Shown here: positions 34,001-47,000 of the stretch, in pieces
Numbering within the stretch: the first letter of the stretch is position 1
How the letters are laid out: every line of letters begins with the position of its first letter
Assembly (NCBI RefSeq): GCF_008831285.2
Contig: NC_045141.1
Span: 7,429,353-7,493,352, forward strand
Source: Nymphaea colorata
Lineage: Eukaryota; Streptophyta; Magnoliopsida; Nymphaeales; Nymphaeaceae
Direction of reading: 5' to 3'
Length of the DNA stretch: 64,000 nucleotides
The notes under the pieces: model-generated
What the model was told of the DNA's origin: nothing
What the model saw: only the letters and a program-made list of their open reading frames with translations
The model's database searches: none
Translations under genes and position numbers: made by a program

Positions 34001-37000
34001 GATATATCAGCCCCAAATACCTTCACAACCAAAAGTCTTCAATCTGAAATCGGTGCTATTTGATGGTGGTGTTTAGAGGCTAATGTACCAACACATTCAA
34101 GAAATTCTTCACCTATTCTCATAGATAGTTCCTTTTGAATCTTCTTCTGCCTGGTTTTCCATATTCTTCTATCACCTGCTTAAATAATGTTTGTCAGATC
34201 TAACCTTAAAATAATGATCTATGTATGGTCTATTTTGCTATTTCACATTTAATAAAAAATTTGAAGCATCATGCATTTTATCCTACATTTTTTCAGATTG
34301 TTGTAAAATTCAGTTCATATGTCAGATATTGATCTTAGATTTCAGCTAGGCTGCAGCCTACCGCTTTGAAACATGTTCACAGTAGCTCCAAGTCATTTGC
34401 ATACCAACAAAAGATTTATACTTTCAGTGTATCAGAGATAAAGATAACCACAACAGTATAGCATCATTGCAAGAATTAGTAATAAATTTATTACTCAAAG
34501 ATTATCTTTATTGTATTTTCGAAAATATATTGTCAACTTTTTGTTTTTTATTTGAAAAAATTTTGTGCTATGTCACATAGGTACGGGTACGGGTGCCGGT
34601 GCGGGTACGGGTACTGACCATTTTCAAAAAACTTGGGTGTGGGGGTACGGCAGTATATATATATAAACAATAAGAAATACTTAGAAAGTATGTATCAAAA
34701 TAAAAAAATATACATCAACATAAACAAATAAATAACATAGAAAATATATATCAACGGCTCTTGCAGCAGTGTGTTTAAGAAACCTATGAAAAACTTTAAA
34801 CATATGGACAACCAAGCAGCCCCCTAGTCAAATATGAACATCAATCGAATTTTCACATTTAAAGAATAGAATAAAAAGTAAGGTGGAAAAAGTTAAATCA
34901 AAGTAAAATTAAGCAATTTGGATCTATAGATACCCAAGTGTCAAAGTACCCATTTTGGGTATGGGTACGGCGACACGGGTACGTGGACCTTACTGAAGTA
35001 CCCATGTGACTTAGATTTTGTGACGATCTCTTTATTTTTGCAAGAAAAATATAATGAAACCTACTGTTAATAAACTTTTTCTTTTTATGATATTATTTGT
35101 AGTATTTAAGAATTTAGGACTGCCATTTTAATGAGAATAAGCTCGCGGAAAATGTAGAGGATTGAGCAAATATGCTCAGAAAGATATGTCTAAATTGGTG
35201 TCCAGACCTGATAATCAAGCTATATTTCACATATAAAGAGCCAATAAGTGACAGCTAAATTTCTTGATTTCTATTTTGTCATACAAGGGCTTTGATAATG
35301 TTGAACAAAAAGGGCTCAAGTGCAATTGAGCCATTGGCTGAGTTCAGCATGTTTTTATAATCCTGTGCTACATGAATGTTAAGGATGTCGCAATAACTGC
35401 ATTTGGCTTATAGGTATCAATTGAATAGTTCTACATCATTCTAATGAGTTGTCTCTCTACTGGTTTGCTTTTACATGGATTTCAGGTCTTACATACAATC
35501 TTTTTCGTTTAAAAGTTGTCCCTCAGCTGTTTTTTGTTATATTGTTATATTATTTTGTCTTGACTTGAAATTACTATGTTCATTTCCTTTTCTATACTAT
35601 ATATTTCATGGCCGCCAACATTAAGTTTGCATCTTGTCCCACATCCACACAGAAATGAGTTTTATTTATTTGATCTTTCTTCTTAAATCTAAAACTTGAT
35701 AGACACCAGCCTGTTGTGTCTTTTTTTTTTCTTGTGCCCTTTGACCATTTTATCTCCTTATTCTTTATAGAGCATGAACAAATTGCTTAAGTTCCCCGGC
35801 TGCTTTTAACATACATTTACTGTCTCACAAATTCCTTTATGGGAAAATTGATATAATATTACTTGAATTCTCTGCAGTTTTCTGATTCAAGTTCTGGAAA
35901 ACATGAATTTTTTGAGTTTTTCTCTTGCTGTTTGTATGGTTACTCATGCATTTGTACAAGATACAGGCCATCTTCTAGATATGTTTATCATGCTTTATGA
36001 GTGGTGTCACTATCTTGGCATGCTTGCTTCTTGTTCTAACTGCTAAATCTTCACTCTGCAAGCTCGATTATCAGAAAGCAATTTTAGCATATTACTAAGA
36101 AACTAAATCATGGCAGATTCTTACAGAGAGAGATCACTGCTATTGTGTACTCCTTAATGCACATGATGGGGCTGCATTTCCACAAGACGACAAATCTGAT
36201 GCACTGAACTCTAGTAAGGCTTCTTTGAAGAGTGATTCCATGGCTGGGAGCACAACATCATCAAAGGTTTGGATTTTAGTTTTGATTGGAATTTCTGAAC
36301 TCAGAGAGTTTATGTTTTTTAGGACTTACTTCAATGCTATGTTTAAAAACATGGTCGAGTAAACAAGTTGTCTCAGCTGAATTGGTGGCTCGTCCTCCAC
36401 CTACTCAACAAAATGGAAAAACCATAAATTGCTAAGGCTGAGCTGGGTCGTGGGATGACCAGGCCAAGCAATCTGACATTCACCTGATCATTGGTTGGTT
36501 TAGCTGATTCTTTCACGTGTATAATGTGTCTATATTACACAGGCATATCACGTACCTGATATATATATATATATATATATAAGTTTTCCTTTATATTGTA
36601 CATAAAAGATGCATATACATATATCAATGATGTATTGCAGGAAATATACTACTAAAATTTGCTTTTTTTTAATAATATACAGCATTCTTTGTTATATATA
36701 ATACGCAAAGTCGCAAACGCTATTTGAAATTTTGAACTAACTATTTTATGCGTATGTTTGTAATAAATCAGATATAGATATAAATCTATATCTCCAACGT
36801 CACGGAAACAAATCTGTATGGACACAATTCTATATCTTCAATATCATCACACGTATGGTCTCAGACTTGAAGAAAATATCTTTCCTTTACTCAACAAACG
36901 ATCTCTCCAAAAGAGATCAAATTTAATACGGGAGAATCACAGAAATTTTGCTAAGAAGAAAAGAGAATCTTGAAGCTCCCAATCCTTTTGTGAAGAAATC

Positions 37001-38043
37001 TGCTTGTTGGGATTCTGATGAAACATAGGGAAGAGTAATTGTTTTCTTAAGGAATTCTTCACAAACAAAATGACAACCCATTTCAATATGCTTGGTCTTC
37101 TTGTGGAAAGTAAGATTACTGGCTATATAGATGACACTCTTGTTGTGACAACATAACTTGAAAGGTTCTTCAGTTCTTCTTCCTGGTATCCTTGATTATA
37201 CCCTTTAACCAAATAATTTCCATGGTGGTAGTCGCTATACTGCAAGATTCAGCTTCCATGGATGATAATGATATTTTTTTTGCTACTCCTTGCATCCCCA
37301 TGATATCAAACAATTACCTAGAAACACACAGAATCCAGTAATAGAATGTCTACCGTTGGGGTTTTCTCCTCAATCAGTGTCCTAGTATGAAGGTGTATAG
37401 TCTTATCAGTTGCTGGTATGTCTCTACATATGCCTTACATAAGGATCAATGCTATTCTGAAGCTGAGTTATGAGACACTGTACTAAGAGTTAGAAGGGGC
37501 ACTATTACTCAAAATGTCTATGTTAAGCATCTATATCCTCTTTGAATTTTTTAGTAGATGCTGGTCAATAAGGCCTGATTATATTTTGATATTCTAGCAA
37601 AAGATTCACTTGTAATGTGGGAAAGACCTGCATAGCATAAAGATTATGATCTTACATGTCATTTCTTCCATAAACATCGAGACATGATAAGGCATCTCTT
37701 TCTTTAAGTAAAAAGAGGAAAAGTTATATGAAACGTTTGGAGCTTAACCAACCCTTCTTTCATGAGAAAGTGGAGGATAAAGTGACATGTAAATTAGGTG
37801 GGAGCAAAAGAAATTAGAGAATGAGAAGTTTCTGACCCAGTATCACATGATGCTGTAAATTCACCTGCGCCACTATGAACTTGACAAAATAAAGCCAGTT
37901 TTAATATAAGAACATGAAATAAGTGATGTCACATGAGTGCGGGGTGCAGGTGTGGGTGCCGGCATGGCACTTCTCCTAAAAATTTGGGTGTGTGTGTGTA
38001 TATATGTATATATATGTATGTATGTATGTATATGTGTAATATT

Positions 38044-38086
<43 letters not shown>

Positions 38087-41000
38087 TAATATGTATAATT
38101 TTAAGCTTGTTTCTTAGCTTAATCTGTCCTTTTTTTTTAATATATATACATATGGTGGGCAGATGGTAAGAAGGGTATCAAGTTGGAGGCTCTTACTCAA
38201 GTTCCTACCCTGCCATTCTGTTGCCTGAGCTTTTCCATAATGTTATCCTTGTAAGGCATGAAAAAAGTGTCTATAAACATTTATGCTTCACTTACACTGT
38301 TTAACAGTGTTCATGCAAGAAGAATTATGATTCAGCTACTCTTGACAGTATTTGTTCCACAATGGCACTTTCTTAGCATTTCAGTGCCTTTCCTTGTGTC
38401 TGAGTTGACATGTTTCTATTCCATTCTTATGTCATTCTTCATGTTCCACTATTCAGTATCTTTCAAAAGGCTGTACAAGAATCTTGACTGTCAATTTTAT
38501 CTATTTTTAATTTTTTATCCTTTTTTGTGTAAAAGGAATGTTATCCAATGTTGAACTTATCAGAGTTATGTTTAACTAGATGAACCTTGATGGGGTTCTC
38601 ATCTCATGTGAATATTCTTTTATTGCAGATTACTCTCTTCTCAGGCTTTGTTAGCTATCAAATGGTTCGGGAAGCATATGATGGTACATATAGCTTTCCT
38701 ATGGCTATTTTTTTTGCTCATATGGTGTCATGTTTGTTTTATAGCTGTGGTGCAGTAAAAATAGAATCTCTACAGATCTAGTTCTTAAGTTATTGGACCA
38801 TGTATAGAGTATTCTCTGATTTCTATTAGGTGGTGTGGTGAATTTCTTTTTATATGTAAATTCAGCAGTTTGATGTTTCCATGGGATTAGAATGTTCTTG
38901 GCCACCTGTCGGATGGTGATATTAGTTGTTTTGCTCCTGTGCACTTCTGATGTACAGGCAAATGACATTCCATAGTCCATTGTACTCTCTCTTTCTCTCT
39001 TCACATACACACACACACACACACACATACGTGCGCGCGGGCACGTACATCTTCTTCATCATCAATGATATATTTCTTATGGCATTGATATTAAAACAAA
39101 GGTTGTTAAATAAAAAATTGAACTATGTGACTTCTCCAAATGCAGCTTCAAAGATGCTTAGATAAAGCATAATTTTTGTGTAAGGTGCTGTCTAATTCAG
39201 ATTGATTCTTAACTAAAAGGCAAGATGTATTTTTTGAACTAGAATAAATGTTTAATTCTGAAATAAGACTTTGAGTAGAGAAAAACTTTTCATTCTCTTC
39301 ATACCATTTCTCTCCCTAAAGCTTTATCAACTGCATGAGGAAGATGATTAGGTCCTTTTGCTTTGGGACCTCTGGGATGCCACAAAGTTTGTGTGGGTAT
39401 TTGATAGTTGATAGTTGCAGCTAATGAAAGTTGGTGGTTAAATTATAGGATGACTTTACTCATGGTCATTCTTTAGGTTCTTTTTGTTTTAGGAACTATG
39501 GGACATCAAGGATTATGGGTGGATACTGGATGGTTGACAATTGTAACTTTGTGATGTTGTCACAAATATAGTTTTGGGGTATAAAACAGTGAGGTTTTTC
39601 TCGGTTATAATACAACAAAGTTCTTTTTCTCAAGAAAATCTCAGGAAATTTTAAAAAATTAAATGTGAAAATAAAAATCTGGTAACTAAAAAATGTAAAA
39701 AACATGAAAAATGCGAAATAATGCAAAAAAATGGAAAAAACACGAGAGTTCTTAAAAAACATGAGCCTTCCCTTTTTTCCAGCTTTCTTTTCAATTTTTT
39801 TTTCAAAAAACGTGTGTGTGTGTTTTTTGGGTGACACTGCTTTGCACAAATTGGTGATTCTTTTATAGGTGACTTGTAATCATTATCACAAATACAGGTT
39901 ACATTTTGAAAATCCTTTAATGTTTTTTCCAAAAAAAAAAAAAATTATTGCGTGAAACGTTGGACGTTTTCAAAATATTAAAAAATATGTCACCATTATA
40001 GTGATATTTTTTCCTTTCCAATAAGTTTTAACGTGTATTTTAAGTGTATTATTTGTTTTTGCTTATTTAAAAATTTTAAATTTTACTTGAATATTTATCA
40101 TTACTTTTTTTGCAATAAAATTAATAGAAAGTAGAAACGTATAATTTCATAATTTTTTTTATTGTTATTTTGCCAGTTTTTTTATTTCTTTTGATTATCT
40201 GAGATTTTCCTATGTGAAGGCAGATGAGGAAAAAACACAAACACCAAGAAACCTCTCTAGTAAATATCTGAGAATGATATTTATGATGATGCTTACAGCA
40301 TGGTTGCCTTTTACTGGAAAACAGAGAATGGTTGTTCACTGAATTCCAGAGTGAAGCTTGGTTGGGTTAGTTTAGGCTTAATGTTGAAAAGAGGGGATGT
40401 CTTTTGGATAAGCTATGTAGAGCTAGGGTTTTGCATTTGGACCAAAGGATAGGCGGGGATGGTAAGACAATCTCATCAATAATAGTTGGGTATTGAAAGT
40501 TAATGTTGTGTATGAATGTGGTTTATAGTTGGTTGTCTTCTTTTTTGTGTGCTACTGGATCTTTGCTTCGGTAAATTGACCTGAATATTCGGGTTTCTTC
40601 ATGTTTCCCCCTCCCCTTTACAGCTGGGAGATCTAGATTTGGCAGCCTTCTTTCTATCGGTCACGTTCCTGCAAAGACAGAGAAGTTATTTATGAGAGGG
40701 CCTGGAGGACGTGGAGAAGTTGAGGTTGCTGTTTCAGGAATTGCTGGTTAGTAGACACTCTTCTTTTGCCTCTCTAATAAGTTGATGAAAATTTTCCCTT
40801 TTTTTTGGCATCTTTTGCACCTACAAGAAGAAGTTTCTCCAAAGATAGGGCAAGGGGTATTAGCTTTGAATCACTAGAAAAATACCAAGTAGGCTTCCTA
40901 ATCCTACCTACACCAAAGGACAAACAATGGATTTAAGGAAGAAATTACTTTCGCTGCCATCTTGCTTCTACTGGACGTCTAAACAGATTTTCATATTGAC

Positions 41001-44000
41001 CTTTTAGCTAATGTGTTATCATCCAAACATTGTTTCTCACCAGTGTCTGCACCTACACTTGTATCCTGTGACATTGATTTTGATGTCCTAGGAGATACAA
41101 CCCTTTTACTGTTTACTATGTCTCTACCTATGTGACATGGGTACGGTTCTAAAGGAGCAGTACCAGTACCGTACCGGTACGATATCGGCATGGCTACCGG
41201 TACGTACTTGGGTTAGTGTCTGACCATAGCGGGTATGATCAATGTACCCGAGTATGTATCTGATATTTTTTGGACTTGGTTAAAGTTGATCGAGTCCAAA
41301 ACAGTCTTTAGATTAGGTTTTCATTTTTTCTTTTTTACTTTTAAAGAAAATGCAGAGCCCTCGACTTTCGTCAAGGGTGGCGGCAGCCGGCAAGTTTAGA
41401 ATCGTTTGCCCTTCTTCCATGACCTACCTCAACTATTCTCTTTTTTCTTCTTCAAAAATCATATTGTATGCCCTTTCTCTTTTACATTTATATGCAACCA
41501 TATGTTTCTTTTTTTCAGATAACCGTGCATCCGTGCCTTTTCTTGTTCGATTTGAACTGGTTTCTTCCTCTTTTTTGTTTCTTCATGCCTGTTCTTATAT
41601 TATTTTCTGTAACTGACCCATTCCATTTCAGCATTTAGCACTTAGATTCCAGTTCCACAATGCTGAGCTGTGGTTCATATTTGATTGTCTAAGGGGCTGC
41701 TCAGTTGTTTGGTAGATGTTTTTCCTCATTCCATTGCAACTTTGCAATATATGCAGCAGATGACTTTGAAATTGATATGTATTTTGTCCATATGTTAAAA
41801 GTTTTTCATAGGTTTATTAAACACAATGCTGCAAGAGCCTTGGTATATATTTTCTATGTTGTTTACTTGTTTATGTTGATATATATTTTCTATGTTTACT
41901 TGTCATAGATATTTTTGTATTGTTTACTTGTTTATCATTTTTTCTTATGTTTTTCTGATATATATACATATATATATATTTTCTATGTTGTTTACTTGTT
42001 TATCATTTCTTCTTATGTACATATGTCCGTACCCCTGCACCGAACTTTTTTGAAAATAGTCCGTACCCCTGCACCGAACTTTTTTGAAAATGGTCCATAC
42101 CCATACCTATGTGACATAGGTCTCTACAATATTATCAAGCATAGGCTTTGATGCAATGTGATGGTTTTCTTGCTTAGATTTGGTCCTCAAATATGTTAAG
42201 CATGTTCTAATTAGCCCTAATCCTCTCTTAATAAGAGGAATTAGGGTTGGCAGAAAAATTACAGAGTCTAGAAAAAATTAAAAATTCCTAGGTAAGGGAC
42301 ATGGCTATTCTCAGTTTATAGCCAAAAACCCTAATTGTGATTGTTGAAAGTTTGAAACATGGTTTAGATAGGAAAGAGAAGAAGACGAGAAATAGAAAGA
42401 AAACGTGATATTTTAATTAGCCCTAATCCTCTCTTAATAAGAGGAATTAGGTTTGGCAGAAAAATTACAGAGTCTAGAAAAAATAAAAAATTCCTAGGTA
42501 CTACTGTTAACATCTATAATTAATTTCCAAAAGCTCTAATCCTCTCTTCATAAGAGGAATTAGGTTTGGCAGAAAAATTACAGAGTCTAGAAAAAATAAA
42601 AAATTCCTAGGTACTACTGTTAACATCTATAATTAATTTCCAAAAGCTCCTTTTCTAATTACTAAATTTCTTGTTGCATTTAGGTATAGAGAGGAAGAGG
42701 AAGAACATGAGAGAGATTGAGAGAGAAAAGCCGTTGTTCTATTAACCCTAATCCATGTTAAAAGATTGGGGGCAGTAAACATGATGACAAAAGGAGTCCA
42801 AACTGAAAACATAAATTATCAAAAAGACTAATATAATTATATCAACCTATGACTTATGATTATTTACCAAAAGAGGCTCATGATTCTTACTGTTTACATA
42901 AAAACCTACAGTAATATTAACTCTCAACGCTCCCCCGCACGCTGGAGCATAAATGTCAATCATGCTCAGCTTGTTACAACATCTTGTAAGGTCACCAATA
43001 AGAAGTGGCTTGGTAAGAATATTAGCAACTTGATATTCTGTGGATATTTGGACCATGTCACAAATGTGGAGACAATCAACTTATATATGCTTGGTCGTAA
43101 TCTTAGATAGCATAGTATGTAGATGATGGCCATGTACCTTCGGCATAACACATATAGCGAGTCCAGGGACATGGCTATATTCTCAGTTTATAGCCAAAAA
43201 CCTTAATTGTGATTGTTGAATGTTTGAAACATGGTTTAGAAAGGAAAAAGAAGGCGAGAAATAGAAAGAAAATGTGATATTGTAATTAGTCCTAATCCTC
43301 TCTTAATAAGAGGAATTAGGGTTGGAAAAAAACTTACAAAGTCTAGAAAAATTAAAAATTCCTAGGTACTACAGTCAGCATCTATAATTAATTCCAGATA
43401 GCCCTTTTACTAATTACTAATACTTCTTGTTGCATTTAGGTATAGAGAAAAAGAAGAGGAAGAACACGAGAGAGATGGAGAGAGAAAAGTCATTGTCCTA
43501 TTAAACCTAATCCATGTAGTTCAAACTAAAATTACAAAAGGAGTTCAAACTAAAAACATAAATTATAAAGAAGCCATGACTTATGATTTACATGATTATT
43601 ACCAAATGAGGCCCATGACTCTTATTGTTTGACACTAATATTAACTCTCAACGCTTCTCCTCAAGCTAAAACATGGATGTCAACCATGCTTAGCTTGTTA
43701 TAGCATCTTGTAAAGTCGCCACTGGGAAATGGCTTGGTAAGAACATCAACTACTTGATATTTTGAGGATACATGAATGGTGGAAATAGTTTATATTTCGA
43801 TCATACAAATATGGTGACAATCAACTTCTATATGCTTGGTTCTATCATAGAACATATGATTGTTTACAATGTAGGTAGCCGCTTTATTAGCACATATCAT
43901 CTTCATAGGTAACTTCACCTGAACTCCCAAAATACCAAGTATAATCTTTATCCACATCAACTCAACAGCTGTTTGAGCCATTGCTCTATATTCTGATTTA

Positions 44001-47000
44001 GCACTGGATCTGGCAACAACTACTTATTTTCTGCTTTGTCATGAGATCAGGTTCCCACCAATAAGCACACAAAAGACTGTAGTAGATTTCCTATCATCAA
44101 TAGATAGTGCATAGTCTACATCAGTGTAAGATTCAACATTTAAGGATGTCCCCTTTGTAAACAATAATCCCTTGCCAAGAGAAGACTTTAGATATCTTAG
44201 AACCATGGCTGCATCCTAGTAAATTTTATTTGGTTTGTCCATAAACTGACTCAACTTTACCCACAGGTAAAGAAATGTCTGGCCTTGTCACTATCACATA
44301 GAGGAGTTTCCCAATCAAGGATCTATACGACTTGTTATCCATTGGTCCTGACTCATCATCATGTAAATGTAATTGTGGATTCATAGGGATACTAGCTGGT
44401 TTGGCACCAAGTATGCATGTTTCTTGTAACAAATCAAGCACATACTTCCTTTGTGAAAGGACAACCCCTTCTATACTTTTAGCTACTTCAATTCCCAAGA
44501 AATATCTAAGAGAACCAAGATCTTTGGTAACAAAATGTTTATGCAAATACTTCATATCCGAAATTTCTGATCATTATCCCCATCAAGATAATATCATCCA
44601 CATAAACTACCATCACCACTATACATTTGGAACCCCTTTTTACAAACAAGGAGTGGTCCGAGGGAAATCTTTGAAACCCAAACTCTAACATCACCTCAAA
44701 CAGCTTACGAAACCAGGCACACATGCTTTTTTTCAACTTTCAACCCATAAATAACCTTTTTTAAACTGCACACTTTTCCACACTCCCCCTCTTTTTCGAA
44801 TCCAGGCAGCTGCTGCATATCAACCGTTTCAGCCAGACCACCATATAAACTGCAATAGAGATAACAAGTCTGATCTTACCAAGTCGAGCTGTAGAAGAAA
44901 AAGTTTCAAAGAAATCTATGCCACGTGTTTGGGTATAGCGCTTGAGCACTAGTCGTGCCTTGTATCTCTCCGCTAAGTCATCTGAACTATACTTAATACT
45001 AAATACCCACTTTGAGCCAACAATGTCAACACCTAAAAAACGATCTACAAGTTCCCACATACTTTAGGATACAAGAGCATCCATTTCATCCTACATGGCC
45101 TGCCTCTACTTAAGGTCAAGGAAAGCCTGTTGATAACTGATAGGAATCGAGGCTGCAAACAAGGCTGTTGTGAAGCATTGCATACTTTCTCCAAGTCTGT
45201 CAGTAGACGCAAACTTAGAAATAGGATGAAGAGTATATTGGTACTGCCGCTTTTTGAAAGCAATAGGTAAATCATCTTCTATTTATGGTATGTTTGCAGT
45301 GCAATCAGGAACAAGAAAAGAATCATCAGTGTTATCAGGCATACCTACTTTCTGAGGAGTGGATAGAGGACCATGAGCAGGTTGCGGGGTATACACAAGA
45401 GGAGGATCATGTAAATGACTAGGACATATCAATAACGGTAGGACACAAAACAGATTGTAATGGGACATGATGAATAGATGATGGAAAGGGGGACAACACC
45501 TCAGTATGCTTGGTAGCATTAGAAATTGAAAAATACAAAGTTGACTAAAGAAATGTGACATCTGCACTGATATACTCTTTTTTGTAGTGGGATCAAAGCA
45601 TCTATATCCCTTTTGGTTTCTTAGATATTCCAAAAATACATATTTAATAGCTTAGGCAGATAGCTTGTCTCTATTTGGGCCAAGAATGTGAACAAAACAA
45701 ATAGGTGGCAAGTGGAACAAAAGATTGTTAGGTAAACTATAAAGCACAATTGTATGGGAATTTCGTCATCAATAGAGGAAGAAGACATCCAGTTGATAAG
45801 GTAACAGGCAGTAAGAATAACATCCCCCCAAAAAGATGGTGGTATATTTATTTGAAGCATAAGGGTACAAGCAATGTTGAGGCGATGCTTTTGTTCAGTT
45901 ACTCCATTCTACTAAGAAGTATGAGCACAAGTAAACTGAGGACAAATACTATGTTCTTTATAGAATTGTAGTAATTGATAGATTCAAATTCTAAAGCATT
46001 ATCAATGTGAGTAATCTTGTAAGTAGAACCAAACTGAGCCTTTATTTCAAGCACAAAGTATTTGAGAATGCATAATAGTTCAGACATTTCTTTAAGAAGG
46101 AAGACCCAAGACACTCTAGAATAATCATAAATGATAACTAGATAGTTCTTAAAAAAGGATCGACTTAGAAGTTAGAGCCCAACTAGGTCCCCAAACATTA
46201 ACATGAACAAGCTCAAATGGATTTCGACTAGAATGACTTTGACTCAATGGAAATAAACTATGACTATGTTTCCCCAACTGATAGGCTTCGCATTGAAAGA
46301 TGCTAAAGAGGGAATATGAGGAACCACTCTACGAAGGAATAAGGCTGTAGGGTAGAAAAATTGAGAGATTCTCCATAGAAATGTTGAGAAGCTCCCAAAT
46401 CTATAATCCTTGTACTACCCTTACTCTTTGTTATACTATCTATAGAGCATGCTATATTTGTCACTGCAGTGGATGCAGATGTAAGCTGTAGATCACTGGG
46501 AAAGAACCTGCTCATATTTAGCTCGACTAACATTGAGAATTTGAGAGTAAAAGAGTTCGTAGGAGTAGTAGAACCAGCCTCTATAATTGGAGATGCAGCC
46601 TACACAACCATCTTACTGGGAGGAGCAGTAGGAGTATTAGAAGAAGAATGGCGACCATGCTTATCCCAGCATCTATCTTTAAGATGACCATGTGTTAGCT
46701 GGAAACCGTTGTGGGTCTTAGTATAGGATACAAGAATAAGTGGGTCGGGTCTTAGAGACTGGAGATCCATAGTTCCCACGTATAAAAGGGAACTAATACT
46801 GTTTAGAGGTTTATGCTTTTTGAATGAAAAGGTTCCTCTCTCACGTTGAGAGAGTTTGGCCCTAATTCTAAGGAGAATTAGGTTAAGTGTGTGTGTGTCT
46901 TTACCTCTTGTATCACAGCTGAGTTAGCCGACGGCTGATATCTAGTATCTGAGCCGATGACAACCAAGGAAGCACTAGCCACGGTGGAAGCGCTGCGGCG

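Larger units (their letters stand above)
42296..43113 (-). repeat. Segmental duplication, copy 1 (copia 3' end, LTR and flank)
   Basis: Homologous, in the same order and orientation, to 43165-43850. It contains a copia RNase H end (ANILTKPL, about 43000-43025), an LTR (42672-42929) and about 375 bp beyond the LTR. It holds an extra 113-bp tandem duplication that copy 2 lacks. Confidence 0.8.
43428..46692 (-). mobile_element. Ty1/copia element C, body (minus strand, interrupted by gypsy D)
   Basis: From high to low coordinate: zinc knuckle end ([13 protein letters not shown], about 46690-46650), protease, integrase, RT, RNase H, LTR. The upstream boundary is the LTR of gypsy D at 46693. The gag start, primer site and 5' LTR of what is probably the same element lie at 49986-51270. 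It lies antisense in intron 10 of the DUF2045-family gene. Confidence 0.8.

Noticed and set aside
38258-38554. 98-codon hydrophobic frame in intron 8
   Set aside because: T-rich intronic sequence translates to Phe/Leu/Ser. The verified splice frame passes it by.
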